This document shows positions 12,530-24,410 of a DNA stretch of 64,000 bases, piece by piece; positions within the stretch are counted from its first letter, which is position 1; each line of letters starts with the position of its first letter. The stretch comes from Ficedula albicollis (Eukaryota > Chordata > Aves > Passeriformes > Muscicapidae): the NCBI RefSeq assembly GCF_000247815.1, contig NC_021685.1, positions 16,900,955 to 16,964,954 on the forward strand. The letters are read 5' to 3'. The notes beneath the pieces were generated by a model. That model saw only the letters and a list, made by a program, of their open reading frames with translations, searched no databases and was not told where the DNA came from. Both the position numbers and the translations under genes were made by a program.

Positions 12530-13965
12530 CAGCTGGAAAACAGCTGGAAAACGGCTGCAATGGGCTGGAAAGCATCTGGAAAGCGGCTGGAATGGGCTGG
12601 AAAACAGCTGGAGAAAGGGTGGAAAACAGCTGGAAAATGGGTGGAGAGTGGCTGGAATGGGCTGGAAAATGGCTGGAAAACAGCTGGAAAATGGCTGGAA
12701 AACTGCTGGAGTGGGCTGGAAAACAGCTGGAAATTGCTGGAATGCAATGGGCTGGAAAGCATCTGGAAAGCGGCTGGAATGGGCTGGAAAACAGCTGGAG
12801 AAAGGGTGGAAAACAGCTGGAAAATGGGTGGAGAGTGGCTGGAATGGGCTGGAAAATGGCTGGAAAACAGCTGGAAAATGGCTGGAAAACTGCTGGAGTG
12901 GGCTGGAAAACAGCTGGAAATTGCTAGAATGGGCTGGAATGGGCTGGAATGGGCTGGAAAACAGCTGGAAAATGGCTGGAACACAGCTGGAAAACGGCTG
13001 GAATGGGCTGGAAAATGGCTGGAAAACTGGTGGAATGGGCTGGAAAACAGCTGGAAAACAGCTGGAAAACAGCTGGAATACAGCTGGAAATTGCTGGAAT
13101 GGGCTGGAAAACAGCTGGAAAACAGCTGGAAAACAGCTGGAATACAGCTGGAAATTGCTGGAATGGGCTGGAAAACAGCTGGAAAACAGCTGGAAAACAG
13201 CTGGAATACAGCTGGAAATTGCTGGAATGGGCTGGAAAACAGCTGGAAAACAGCTGGAAAACAGCTGGAATACAGCTGGAAATTGCTGGAATGGGCTGGA
13301 AAACAGCTGGAAAACAGCTGGAAAACAGCTGGAATACAGCTGGAAATTGCTGGAATGGGCTGGAAAACAGCTGGAAAACAGCTGGAAAACAGCTGGAATA
13401 CAGCTGGAAATTGCTGGAATGGGCTGGAAAACAGCTGGAAAACAGCTGGAAAACAGCTGGAATACAGCTGGAAATTGCTGGAATGGGCTGGAAAACAGCT
13501 GGAAAACAGCTGGAAAACAGCTGGAATACAGCTGGAAATTGCTGGAATGGGCTGGAAAACAGCTGGAAAACAGCTGGAAAACAGCTGGAATACAGCTGGA
13601 AATTGCTGGAATGGGCTGGAAAACAGCTGGAAAACAGCTGGAAAACAGCTGGAATACAGCTGGAAATTGCTGGAATGGGCTGGAAAACAGCTGGAAAACA
13701 GCTGGAAAACAGCTGGAATACAGCTGGAAATTGCTGGAATGGGCTGGAAAACAGCTGGAAAACAGCTGGAAAATGGCTGGAACACAGCTGGAAAACGGCT
13801 GGAATGGTGCTGGAATGCGGCTGGAAAATTGCTGGAATGCAAATGGAAAATGGCTGGAATGAGTCTGGAATGGGCTGGAAAACAGGTGGAATGAGGCTGG
13901 AAAACAGCTGGAAAACAGCTGGAATGGGCTGGAATGAGGCTGGAATGCAGCTGGAATTCGGGCCC
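12530..13965. repeat. 11-bp minisatellite with 64-bp higher-order repeat
   Basis: The unit is gctggaaaaca and variants. The left part contains a 187-base duplication (12559 and 12746). From about 13034 to 13738 a 64-base block repeats eleven times: aatgggctgg starts at 13098, 13162, 13226 and so on to 13738, every interval exactly 64. Because 64 is not divisible by three, all frames cycle through the same peptides, which explains the frames of 350-520 codons on both strands. The right edge is irregular again. Confidence 0.96.
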
Positions 13966-14234
13966 CAGCATCCAGCACCACCAGCTTTATTCCCCAGCAT
14001 CTTTGCACCAGGCTGAGCCCGCTTTCCCCAGATTCCCACTGAGATTTGCCCTGGACTCTGAGGATTAACTCGAACCCTCAGAGGAAGGGGTCACTTATTA
14101 AAGCTGGGAAAGGCATCCAGGAGTTAAAATCCTGCATTCCCACCAGGGCCCCGGCACAGCGCGTGATGAGCCGGGCTGGAGTCTGGAAGAGTTTGTACCA
14201 GGATTTTTTGGAGCAGCTATTCTTTCCAAAAATA
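13966..14234. other. Unassigned spacer
   Basis: No recognised element. Confidence 0.4.
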
Positions 14235-14332
14235 CGGAGTCATTCCTTTGACGGGAAAAAAAAAAAATAAATAAAAAGGAAAACGGAGTCATTCCTTCGA
14301 CGGGAAATTAAAAAAAAAAAAAATAAAAAGGA
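14235..14332. repeat. 49-bp tandem duplication with poly-A
   Basis: The segment cggagtcattcctt(t/c)gacg followed by an A-rich tract occurs at 14235 and 14284. The two A-rich tracts differ in length. Confidence 0.85.
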
Positions 14333-14395
14333 AAAGTGGCTGATTTGGCTGTGGGAGGACCAAAGCTGGGGTGGAGGGCAGAGAGGTGGAGATGC

Positions 14396-17085
14396 TCTGG
14401 GTTCCATTCCCTGAATTCCCTCAATTCCCTCAATTCCCTGAATTTCCTTGAATTCCCTCAATTTTCCTGAATTCTTTCAATTTTCTGAATTCCCTCAATT
14501 CCCTCAGTTCTCTCAAAGCCGTTAATTCCCTCGACTCCCTGAATTCCCTGAATTCCCTCAATGCCATCAATTCCCTCAACTCCCTGAATTCGATTCCCTC
14601 GATTCCCTCAATGCCATCAATTCCTTGAATTCCCTCAATTCCCTGGTTTTCCTGAATTCCCTCAATTCTCTGGTTTTCCTGAATTCCCTCAATTCCCTCG
14701 ATTCCCTCAATTCCCTCAATTTCCCTGAATTCTCTGAATTCCCTCGATTTTCAATTCCTTGAATTCCCTCAATTCCCTGGTTTTCCTGAATTCCCTCAAT
14801 TCTCTGGTTTTCCTGAATTCCCTCAATTCCCTCGATTCCCTCAATTCCCTCAATTTCCCTGAATTCTCTGAATTCCCTTGATTCCCTCGAATGCCATCAA
14901 TGCCATCAATTCCCTGAATTTCCCGAATTCCCTCAATTCCCTGATTTCCCTCAATTCCCTCAATGCCATCAATGCCATCAATGCCATCAATGCCATCAAT
15001 TCCCTGAATTTCCCGAATTCCCTCAATTCCCTGACTTCCCTCAATGCCATTTCCTGAATTCCCTCAATTCCCTCGATTCCCTCAATTCCCTCAATTTCCC
15101 TGAATTCTCTGAATTCCCTTGATTCCCTCGATTCCCTCAATGCCATCAATTCCTTGAATTCCCTCAATTCCCTGGTTTTCCTGAATTCCCTCAATTCCCT
15201 CGATTCCCTCAATTCCCTCAATTTCCCTGAATTCTCTGAATTCCCTTGATTCCCTCGATTCCCTCAATGCCATCAATTCCTTGAATTCCCTCAATTCCCT
15301 GGTTTTCCTGAATTCCCTCAATTCCCTGGATTTCCTGAATTCCCTCAATTTCTCTGAATTCCCTTGATTCCCTCGATTCCCTCAATGCCATCAATTCCTT
15401 GAATTCCCTCAATTTCCCTGGATTTCCTCAATTCCCTCGATTCCCTCGATTTCCCTGGATTTCCTCAATTCCCTCAATTCCCTCAATGCCATCAATTCCC
15501 TGAATTTCCCGAATTCCCTCAATTCCCTGACTTCCCTCAATGCCATCAATGCCATCAATCCCCTGAATTCCCTGAATTCCCTCGATTCCCTCAATGCCAT
15601 CAATGCCATCAATGCCATCAATTCCCTGAATTCCCTCAATTCCCTGGTTTTCCTGAATTCCCTCAATTCCCTCGATTCCCTCAATTCCCTCAATTTCCCT
15701 GAATTCTCTGAATTCCCTTGATTCCCTCGATTCCCTCAATGCCATCAATTCCTTGAATTCCCTCAATTCCCTGGTTTTCCTGAATTCCCTCAATTCCCTC
15801 GATTCCCTCAATTCCCTCAATTTCCCTGAATTCTCTGAATTCCCTTGATTCCCTCGATTCCCTCAATGCCATCAATTCCTTGAATTCCCTCAATTCCCTG
15901 GTTTTCCTGAATTCCCTCAATTCCCTCGATTCCCTCAATTCCCTCAATTTCCCTGAATTCTCTGAATTCCCTTGATTCCCTCGATTCCCTCAATGCCATC
16001 AATTCCTTGAATTCCCTCAATTCCCTGGTTTTCCTGAATTCCCTCAATTCTCTGGTTTTCCTGAATTCCCTCAATTCCCTCGATTCCCTCAATTCCCTCA
16101 ATTTCCCTGAATTCTCTGAATTCCCTTGATTCCCTCGATTCCCTCAATGCCATCAATTCCTTGAATTCCCTCAATTCCCTGGTTTTCCTGAATTCCCTCA
16201 ATTCTCTGGTTTTCCTGAATTCCCTCAATTCCCTCGATTCCCTCAATTCCCTCAATTTCCCTGAATTCTCTGAATTCCCTTGATTCCCTCGATTCCCTCA
16301 ATGCCATCAATTCCTTGAATTCCCTCAATTCCCTGGTTTTCCTGAATTCCCTCAATTCTCTGGTTTTCCTGAATTCCCTCAATTCCCTCGATTCCCTCAA
16401 TTCCCTCAATTTCCCTGAATTCTCTGAATTCCCTTGATTCCCTCGATTCCCTCAATGCCATCAATTCCTTGAATTCCCTCAATTCCCTGGTTTTCCTGAA
16501 TTCCCTCAATTCTCTGGTTTTCCTGAATTCCCTCAATTCCCTCGATTCCCTCAATTCCCTCAATTTCCCTGAATTCTCTGAATTCCCTTGATTCCCTCGA
16601 TTCCCTCAATGCCATCAATTCCTTGAATTCCCTCAATTCCCTGGTTTTCCTGAATTCCCTCAATTCTCTGGTTTTCCTGAATTCCCTCAATTCCCTCGAT
16701 TCCCTCAATTCCCTCAATTTCCCTGAATTCTCTGAATTCCCTTGATTCCCTCGATTCCCTCAATGCCATCAATTCCTTGAATTCCCTCAATTCCCTGGTT
16801 TTCCTGAATTCCCTCAATTCCCTGGATTTCCTGAATTCCCTCAATTTCCCTGAATTCCCTGAATTCCCTCGATTCCCTCAATGCCATCAATGCCATCAAT
16901 GCCATCAATTCCCTGAATTTCCCGAATTCCCTCAATTCCCTGATTTCCCTCAATTCCCTCAATTCCCTCAATGCCATCAATGCCATCAATGCCATCAATG
17001 CCATCAATTCCCTGAATTTCCCGAATTCCCCCAATTCCCTGCCTTCCCTCAATCCCCTCAACGCCACCGATTCCCCGCATTCCCT
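14396..17085. repeat. 9-bp minisatellite, 127- and 154-bp higher-order repeats
   Basis: A 2.7-kb pyrimidine-rich array of aattccctc/gattccctc-type 9-mers with atgccatca variants. Higher-order blocks of 127 bases occur near 15091-15218 and 15690-15944; blocks of 154 bases occur from about 15944 to 16714. The longer block equals the shorter one plus 27 bases that duplicate the ggttttcctgaattccctca section, so the 154-base form is the derived one. Minus-strand frames restart at these intervals and are not genes. Confidence 0.95.
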
Positions 17086-17240
17086 CCGCTCCCGAGTTCC
17101 CGGCTCCGCCGCCCGTGCCCGCGGGCAGCACCACGGCCTTTCCCACAAGGACATCTAGTGGCACGGGGACACACGGACACGCTTTCACCTCGGCTGCGGC
17201 GCGTCCCTGCATCCCCGAGATCGCCCCTGTTAATTCCTGC
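17040..17240. other. CpG-rich patch at array end
   Basis: The tract around gctcccgagttcccggctcc and cgccgcccgtgcccgcgggc is much richer in CpG than its surroundings. It could be a small CpG island or simply a GC-rich array flank. No transcription start can be shown. Confidence 0.35.
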
Positions 17241-17474
17241 TCCAAGGGGAAACCGAGGGGGAAATTTGGGAGACTTGCAGGGATGTGTGGCACAAATCCC
17301 TGCTCCTCTGGGGGTTTGGTGCTGGGGGACAGTGGCACCAGCACAGCACAGGACTCTCCACGGGGCAGGGCTTCTCAGTTTTCCTCTGCACCAGCTCTGG
17401 ACAACTGGGGGAAGGATGAAGGGAAGGTGGGAAAGCCTTGATGCCCGCCAAGGGGAAGGAAGAGCTCAGAATCC
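17241..17474. other. Unassigned spacer
   Basis: No recognised element. Confidence 0.4.
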
Positions 17475-17625
17475 CAGAGTTACAGAGGTTGGAAAAGCTC
17501 TCCAGGATCTCCGAGGGCAAGCTGTGCCCACCTTGTCACCAGCCCAGTGCCACCTCCTTGGACACCTCCAGGGATGGGAGCTCCAGCTCCTCCCTGGGCA
17601 GCCCAGGTGCTGGCAGGGGCTTGGA
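17475..17625 (-). mobile_element. CR1 3' fragment, antisense
   Basis: Reading left to right gives the reverse complement of a CR1 3' end: cagaggttggaaaagctctc, then gacacctccagggatggg, agctccagctcctccctggg and cagcccaggtgc. It passes directly into the 88-bp array. Confidence 0.8.
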
Positions 17626-18400
17626 ATGCACCCAGAGCCCCCATTCCATTTTCCAGGGAGCTCCCAGGGACAAACCAGCACCCAGAGCCCCCATTCCATT
17701 TTCCAGAGAGCTCCCAGGACAAACCAGCACCCAGAGCTCCCATTCCACCTCCCAGGGACAAACCAGCACCCAGAGCCCCCATTCCATTTTCCAGAGAGCT
17801 CCCAGGACAAACCAGCACCCAGAGCTCCCATTCCACCTCCCAGGGACAAACCAGCACCCAGAGCCCCCATTCCATTTTCCAGAGAGCTCCCAGGACAAAC
17901 CAGCACCCAGAGCTCCCATTCCACCTCCCAGGGACAAACCAGCACCCAGAGCCCCCATTCCATTTTCCAGAGAGCTCCCAGGACAAACCAGCACCCAGAG
18001 CTCCCATTCCACCTCCCAGGGACAAACCAGCACCCAGAGCCCCCATTCCATTTTCCAGAGAGCTCCCAGGACAAACCAGCACCCAGAGCTCCCATTCCAC
18101 CTCCCAGGGACAAACCAGCACCCAGAGCCCCCATTCCATTTTCCAGAGAGCTCCCAGGACAAACCAGCACCCAGAGCTCCCATTCCACCTCCCAGGGACA
18201 AACCAGCACCCAGAGCCCCCATTCCATTTTCCAGAGAGCTCCCAGGACAAACCAGCACCCAGAGCTCCCATTCCACCTCCCAGGGACAAACCAGCACCCA
18301 GAGCCCCCATTCCATTTTCCAGAGAGCTCCCAGGGACAAACCAACATCCAGAGATCCATTCCAGCTCCCAGAGAGCTCCCAGGGACAAGCCTGGGGATCA
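17626..18400. repeat. 88-bp higher-order minisatellite
   Basis: Two related half-units alternate: one with gagcccccattccattttcc and one with gagctcccattccacctccc, both linked by gacaaaccagcaccca. The pair repeats every 88 bases (17773, 17861, 17949 and so on) for about six rounds with little variation. The array sits at the inner edge of a CR1 fragment, but I cannot show that its unit derives from CR1. Confidence 0.93.
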
Positions 18401-18886
18401 GCAGCAGCACCTCAGGAGCTCCTGTGGGATGTGTAAAGTGCCTGCTATCCCAAGCCTTTCCTTTAGCCAGAATTTTCATTCCCCTTTTAGTTTTTAAATG
18501 CCCCAAACCTCTCCCAGAAGCTCTGAGAAGTGAGATTTTGGGTCAGACCACCCCAGTGCCCGGTTGGAGCAGCAGGGAAAGGTCTGAGATGCTCCAGAGC
18601 AGAACATTCCAGGAGATTTACAGGGCCCAGCTGCGCCCAGCCCCAAGCACTGAGGGGAATCTGCCCAGCAGGGAACAGGGAGAGCAGCCCCAGCAGGGAG
18701 GGGAGTGCATCCATCTCTTTCCCAAACAATCCTCTTCAGGCTGTAATGGCCATGGATGGCTCGGACCTGAAGAGCATTTCCATTACAGCGAGGGCATCAT
18801 CTCCTGCCTTTATTCAAATCAGAGCTGTAATGAACTCGCTGCTGCCTAATTCAGACACTCCTCGAGCTGTTCTTGCTTTTGGTTTT

Positions 18887-18925
<39 letters not shown>

Positions 18926-19500
18926 AAGACAAGATTACTTTTTGTTTTTTTTTTTTTTTTTTTTTTTTTTGCTTTGCCATTTCATGGTCAACGTTTATGC
19001 ATTGCTGTCAGGAAAAATTGCTTTAATTTTCCATTCTGTTTCAACAGCCTCTGCGAAAAACAAAAAGTATTATCCACTGAAGAGCTGTGAATTGACTCCA
19101 TCTCATATCCAGGAGCAGAGCTAACACCAAAAGGCATTCACTTGCATTTTTAATGTGCAGATGAAGTCAGAGAAATCACTGACTTAGAGGCTGCCTCGTC
19201 GAATTTTTCTTGCTAAAGCATCTCCTGTACCCCCCACTCTGAGTCCTGCTCCTCCAGAGAACGGAGCTGTCACTTCTTTAATGATTTCCAGTGGCTACCA
19301 GGAACATTTTAAGGCTTAACATGAGTGATGCGGATGAATGAATTTCCAGACTTTGTCTGGCTTTTCATTTACAGTGTCACAATGAGCCTGGGCTGCTTTT
19401 TTTTCCCCCAGTGAAAAGGCTCCCAACACTCAAACCCTGCCTGGTGCCTGAATTTGATGTCCCCTGAGACCCCTGAACGCCCCAGCCCTGGGCTGATCCC
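18401..19500. other. Unassigned sequence with long poly-T tracts
   Basis: T31 at 18888-18918 is followed by A9, and T26 lies at 18945-18970. The section 18975-19375 is AT-richer and free of obvious repeats; it could include conserved non-coding sequence. No exon could be supported. Confidence 0.45.
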
Positions 19501-19985
19501 ACAGCAGGGGAGGGAATTCTGTCCCTGTGCTCGGGTGAGAGCCCAGCTGCAGAGCTGCCCCAGCACAGGGAGGGGCTGGAGCTGCTGCAGCCAGGCCAGA
19601 GGAGGCTCCAGGATGGGCAGAGGATGGAGCAGCTCTGCTGGGAGAGCTGGGACTGTTCACCTGGGCAGGAGAAGCTTTGGGGTGAGCCCAGTGTGGCCTT
19701 GAAGGAGCTGCAGGAATCATGGAGAGAGATGATTTACAGGGATGGAGGGACAGCACACAGGGAATGGCACAGCTGGATGGGACTTTGGGCAGGAATTGTT
19801 CCCTGGCAGGGTGGGCAGGGCTGGCACAGGGTGTCCCTGGATCCCTGGCAGTGCCCAGGGCCAGGCTGGACACTGGGCTTGGAGCAGCCTGGGACAGTGG
19901 GAGGTGTCCCTGCCATGGCAGGGGTGTAAATAAAATTATCTTCAAAGCCCCTTCCACCCCAAACCGTTCGGCGATTCCGCAGGTT
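19501..19985 (+). mobile_element. CR1 LINE 3' fragment, longest in window
   Basis: About 480 bases in CR1 order: ggctggagctgctgcagcca, aggccagaggaggctcca, tgggagagctgggactgttc, agcccagtgtggccttgaa, gggcagggctggcacagggt, ccaggctggacactgggctt, ggagcagcctgggacagtgg, and a 3' terminus with ccttccaccccaaacc. 5'-truncated, as is usual for CR1. Confidence 0.9.
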
Positions 19986-20820
19986 AAGTGCAGCCTCCTG
20001 CACCAATCCATCCCCCTGAGCACAAACCATCCAAGGCTGCTGTGTTGCCCTGGAAGCAGCAGCACAGACAGGATTTTTCCAGCTTCCCTGATTGCCTCTC
20101 CCAGCACAGCCTCCTGCACTCCCAGTGTTGATCCCAGCACAGCCAGGCTCGCCTCTGTTGCACCAAAACTCGGCTGCAGCTCCGGATTATTCTGGGCAGG
20201 AGTGGGATCCCTGCAGAGAGCAGCACAGGAAGAAATTCTCTGTCTCAGCCCTGTGCCCTGGAGGAGTTTTGTTGTTGTTTTTGCCTTGGGGAGCAGCTCA
20301 CTGGAGGCAGAGCTGTCTGCAAGCCCCTTCCTACCAGGATCTGCTCCATGGGGCTGCTGGGTGGGCGAATAATCCAGCTGGGGAGCCTCTGCTTCATCCA
20401 GCAAAACAGGAATTTGTCTCACAACAGCTTTTTCCTTGTCTCACTTAAGACATTCCTGCTTTTTTGCAGGAAAGCACAAGAAGGGATGTGTGCCCGAGGA
20501 GCTGCCACGCACCAGAGATCTCCAGCTTCACCCAGGTGAGGGGTGGAGGATTTTTCCCTGCTGGCCGGGCTGCCCTGGGATTTGGGGGCTCCAGGAAGCT
20601 CAGGAAAACATAAAAACAAAAGCAGGGCACTAAATTTGCTCCCATTCTTTCATTTTCACTCCCTGTTTTGCCATGCCCTGGTTTGGATTTTTGGGGATGA
20701 GGGATTGCTGGGTGTTGCTCCTGCCCCTCCCAGGGCAGGGGTTTGGGCAGCACCTTGGGAACGTGGCAGGAGGGACATTGAGGATCTGCTGAGTTCCCAA
20801 AAACTGAGCGGTGTCCTGCA
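19986..20820. other. Unassigned sequence
   Basis: Nothing recognised. Overlapping short frames on both strands. Confidence 0.4.
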
Positions 20821-21460
20821 TGGCCAGAGGATGAGGAACGTGGGGAAAGGATGAGGAACGTGGCCAAAGGATAAGGAATACCCCAAAAAGATAAGGGATA
20901 TGGTGAAAGGATAAGGGACATGGTGAAAGGATGAGGAATATGATCAAAATATGAGGAATATCCCAAAAAGATTGGGAATATGGCAAAAGGGTGAGGAATA
21001 AGCCCAAGGAATGAGGAATATGGCCAAAAAAAGAGGACAATGCCAAAAAAGATAAGGAATATCCCAAAAAGATAAGAAATATCCCAAAAAGATAAGAAAT
21101 ATCCCAAAAAGATAAGGCGTATGGCAAAAGGAGGAGGAATATGGGAAAAGGAGAAGGAATATGGCAAAATGAGGAGGAATATAGTGAAAGGATAAGGAAT
21201 ATGGCCAAAAGATAAGGAATATGACCAAAAAATGAGGAATATGACCAAAAAAATGAGGAATATGGTCAAAAAATGAGGACAATGCCAAAAGGATAAGGAA
21301 TAACTAAAAAAGGTAAGGAATATGACCAAAGGATGAGGAATATAGCCAAAAAAAGAGGAATATGGCCAAAAATTGAGGGCAATGCCAAAAAGATAAGGAA
21401 TATCCCAGAAAGATAAGGAATGTGGCCAAAGGAGGAGGAATATGGTGAAAGGATAAGTTC
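20821..21460. repeat. Purine-rich minisatellite, about 21-bp units
   Basis: Units combine ggaatatggccaaaa, gataaggaatatcccaaaaa and ggatgaggaat. The plus strand is almost entirely purine plus short pyrimidine words, so the array is strongly strand-asymmetric. Units are diverged, which suggests an older array than those at 13-17 kb. Confidence 0.9.
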
Positions 21461-22009
21461 TTCCCAAAGCCATTGGAGACCCCCTGGGATTGGTTTTCCT
21501 CCAGTTTTCCTCTAATGAGGATCATCTGGGCCACTTGGAGCTTGAAATGCACCCTGGGCAGCAGGAGGAGTCGGGGGAGAGGTTGAAGAGCAAACCCAAC
21601 ATTTCCCAAACCCAGGGTGAGCTGGGGGACAGGACGAAGAGCGCTGCAGCAAAAAAAATGTGGGGGTACAAAGCACCCCAAACCCACACAGCGCTGCCAA
21701 ATCGAATCTCCAGACTGTGTGAGGGACACCTGGCAGCAAAATGGAACCCCGGGGGAGGGAGTTCCCATCCTGCCTGCCCTGAGCTCCTGTGTGCAGGCAC
21801 AGAGAAAGGGATTTCCCTCCATTCCCACGTGGATGAAGGGCACTGAGCCCACAACTTGTGTCTGGATGGGTGCAAATCTTCCAACTCTCATTGGAAAATG
21901 GATTCAGCACGTCCCCAGGTAAGCACTTCCAGCAGTTAATTACCTTTCCTGTGAAACACTGGTGGCTTAACTGCCACTGGAATTATTCTTCCTTCAGCTC
22001 CACCTGTCA
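21461..22009. other. Unassigned sequence
   Basis: No element recognised. Confidence 0.4.
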
Positions 22010-22340
22010 GCCACCGAGTCCTGGCTTTGTCTGCTGGATTAAAGGACCCTCTGCTATCAAAAATCTCCTCCCTGGAAGTACTTAGAGCCCACGATCAAGT
22101 CACCTCTCAAGTTGCTCTCTGATGAGCTAAATAGATTGAAGTCATTAAGCCTATCATCACCCAGCAGGTTTGCCAGACCTTTTCTCAGTCTTCCAGCTCT
22201 TCTCTGAGCTCCCTCTAATTTTTTTTTTAATCCGTGATAAAAGTGTGGATGCCAGGATTTGATACAATAGCCAGTAATGCTCTCCCTACACTTTTCCATC
22301 CTAATAGCCCCTCAAAATATATGAATGGCAGTTGAATTAA
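22010..22340 (-). mobile_element. Ancient CR1/L3-like LINE fragment, antisense
   Basis: The phrases gatcaagtcacctctcaagt, gatgagctaaatagattgaa, cattaagcctatcatcaccc and gtttgccagacc match the remembered antisense sequence of old amniote CR1-type elements. It is more diverged than the avian CR1 copies nearby, consistent with much greater age. Confidence 0.65.
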
Positions 22341-22387
22341 AAGCTGGGCTCGTGTCCTGCTTATCTGGCTCCCTGAGCCCCCATCTG

Positions 22388-22520
22388 CACCCCCCTGGAT
22401 TTGCTGAAGCGTTCCCAAATCTCCTCATGGGGTGACATCTCTTGTTGCCACGGCTCCGGCGCTGTCCCTCTATTCCTAAAAGGTGCAATGGATCAAATCC
22501 CAGCTCATGGAACAGGGATT
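22388..22520. repeat. Diverged direct repeat, copy 1
   Basis: Shares cgttcccaaatctcctca, ggtgacatct, ttcctaaaaggtgc and atcccagctc with 23583-23725. Identity is moderate, so this is an old duplication or two copies of an unrecognised element. Confidence 0.75.
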
Positions 22521-22829
22521 TCCTCCCACTGTTTCACATCTGGACATAAATGGTGGAATATGCTGAGTTTAAGGGACCCACCGGGATCATGGATCCAGGC
22601 CCTGGCCCTGCCCAGACCCCCATCAATCCCCCTGTGCATCCCTGGGTCCCTCTGAGGTTGTGGCACCCAAAGCTGTCTCACAGCTCCAGGTGAGGCTGCC
22701 CCAGCCCTGAGCAGAGCAGGACAGTCCCTCCCTGGCCCCTGATGTCCCAGGACAGGGATGTCCCTCGTGGCTCCCCGGCCCTGCTGGCTCAGATCCCGTT
22801 TGTCATCCATCAGGTTCCTCCCCACAGCA
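22521..22829. other. Unassigned sequence
   Basis: Between two LINE fragments; may be unrecognised CR1 interior. Confidence 0.4.
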
Positions 22830-23065
22830 GTTTTCCAGCCTCTCATTCCCACCCTGTCCCTCGCCCCAGGATCTGCCCTTGTTGGACTCCACGCCTTTGG
22901 TGATTCCCAGCCCTCTGATTTATCCAGGTCTCCCTGCAGGGCCTCTCTGCCCTCGAGGGAGCCAACAGCTCCTCCCAGTTTAATTCCCAAACTTCCTCAT
23001 TTGAGTCCTGCATCCGGGTGGTTTATGAGGATGTTGGGCCTAATTGTGGATCGAGACCTCTGCTA
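22830..23065 (-). mobile_element. CR1 interior fragment, antisense
   Basis: Reading left to right: ccccaggatctgcccttgtt, ggactccacgcctttggtga, ccaggtctccctgcagggcc, cccagtttaattcccaaact and gttggg match the antisense of the CR1 region that reads 'cttgttgaac...cacatgggcccacc...gtctgggtccctctgg'. It may belong with the 22010 fragment as one broken element. Confidence 0.55.
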
Positions 23066-23582
23066 CCACACTGGGTTTGTTCTGGGTGTTGGGGCATCTC
23101 CTCCTCAATCCCAGGAAGTTCACATGTGGGAATCCACTGGAAAATTCAGCCAGCCCCTCTGCTGGAGGTTTATCCCAGGGCAGGGGCTGAGCTCAGATCA
23201 AAGGAGCCCAACGCAAACTCATCCGACCTCGGTGAGCACCACCACAACATTCCAGCAGGAACAAGCCGCTCCCGAGGGTTTTCCAGCTGCTCCTTTCCCC
23301 TCCCGGCCAGGCGCTACGTAGGGCACGCAGCCGGCGCATGAAATCTCCTCTCCCCACCCCTGTCCGAGGCCACCAGCCCGGTGCAGGGTAATTAATGGGC
23401 TCCTCACCTGTCCCCCCCCGGCTCCAGGTGTCCTGGGAAGCAGCTGTGCCACGTCCAGCTGGGCTGGAGCGCCCGGGGATGCGCCGGGCTGGGGTGAACG
23501 GGAACGCGGCGCTCCGGGGATCCCCGGCAGGATCTGACCCAATTCCAGCCCTTCCTCCGTGTCCTGCTCATCCCCTGAGCCA
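23066..23582. other. Unassigned, locally CpG-rich
   Basis: 23290-23530 contains a cluster of CpG (for example gcgcccggggatgcgccggg and aacgcggcgctccgg). No gene start is evident. Confidence 0.35.
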
Positions 23583-23725
23583 TCTGCACCCCCCTGGGTA
23601 TGCTGGAACGTTCCCAAATCTCCTCACAGGGGTGACATCTTTTGTTGCTCCAGTGCTGTCCCTTTATTCCTAAAAGGTGCGTGGATGATATCCCGCCTAC
23701 AAATCCCAGCTCGTGGAGCAAGGAT
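23583..23725. repeat. Diverged direct repeat, copy 2
   Basis: See 22388-22520; the offset is about 1.2 kb. The block gcacccccctgggtatgctg matches gcacccccctggatttgctg. Confidence 0.75.
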
Positions 23726-23794
23726 TTCCATTCCCTAGGTGGAATCTCCTGCTGTTCAGGAGTGCTCTGCCTCTTCCCTGGTGCTCAGGAGCCT

Positions 23795-23895
23795 TTAGTG
23801 CCCTCCCAGCTGCCTTGGCATGCCACTTCTCCCGACTGTGACATTCCCAGGCTGTGCCACCAGCAGGAATGGGAGCCTTGGCACTGCAGCCGCAT
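23795..23895. repeat. Direct repeat pair B, copy 1
   Basis: tgccctcccagctgccttgg, atgccacttc, gtgacattcccaggctgtgc and ggcactgcag recur at 24320-24410 in the same order. Confidence 0.8.
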
Positions 23896-24319
23896 CCTGG
23901 CGATGCCTTGTTTTGGCTTTCGTGTTTTCCAGACTCTGTACTGCCTCGGTAAATAACTCTGAACTTCATGTAAAGTGTTACAAGTTCTCCTCCCAGCTCA
24001 GTCACACAGAACAATCCTTTTCCAGCCCCAGAACCAAGGGCACCGCCGCAGCTTCAGCCCAAAAAGTGCAAAAACCAGCAAATTGAGGAGAGCAATGTGT
24101 GAGGATGGGACTGCAGAACCTGGAGCTGGAACTGGACAATGAACCCCAAGATGGAAATGGACCCAAACTTATAAAAGTGTGGAAACTCGTGACCGAGATC
24201 CATCTTGGATGCAACCGCGTCCAGGCTCTTGCTGGTGAATGCTTTGAAGGATTTTTAATAAATCCCAACTTTGTTCCTTTAACTCTGCCCAGCCTCTGCT
24301 CCAGGTCAGCCTCTTCAGG

Positions 24320-24410
24320 CATCAGTGCCCTCCCAGCTGCCTTGGGATGCCACTTCCCCCAGCTGTGACATTCCCAAGCTGTGCCCACCACTGCTGGCAC
24401 TGCAGGCACG
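24320..24410. repeat. Direct repeat pair B, copy 2
   Basis: Matches 23795-23895 apart from a short internal length difference. Together with the 22388/23583 pair it suggests that a larger old element or duplicated block underlies 22.4-24.4 kb. Confidence 0.8.

Noticed and set aside
12434..14008. Repetitive protein of more than 500 residues, both strands
   Set aside because: Several frames on both strands are equally open because the 11/64-bp units lack stops. A real repeat protein should favour one frame.
18888..18970. Processed pseudogene poly-A/T tail
   Set aside because: Two T runs with an A9 between them and no recognisable cDNA sequence or target duplication beside them.
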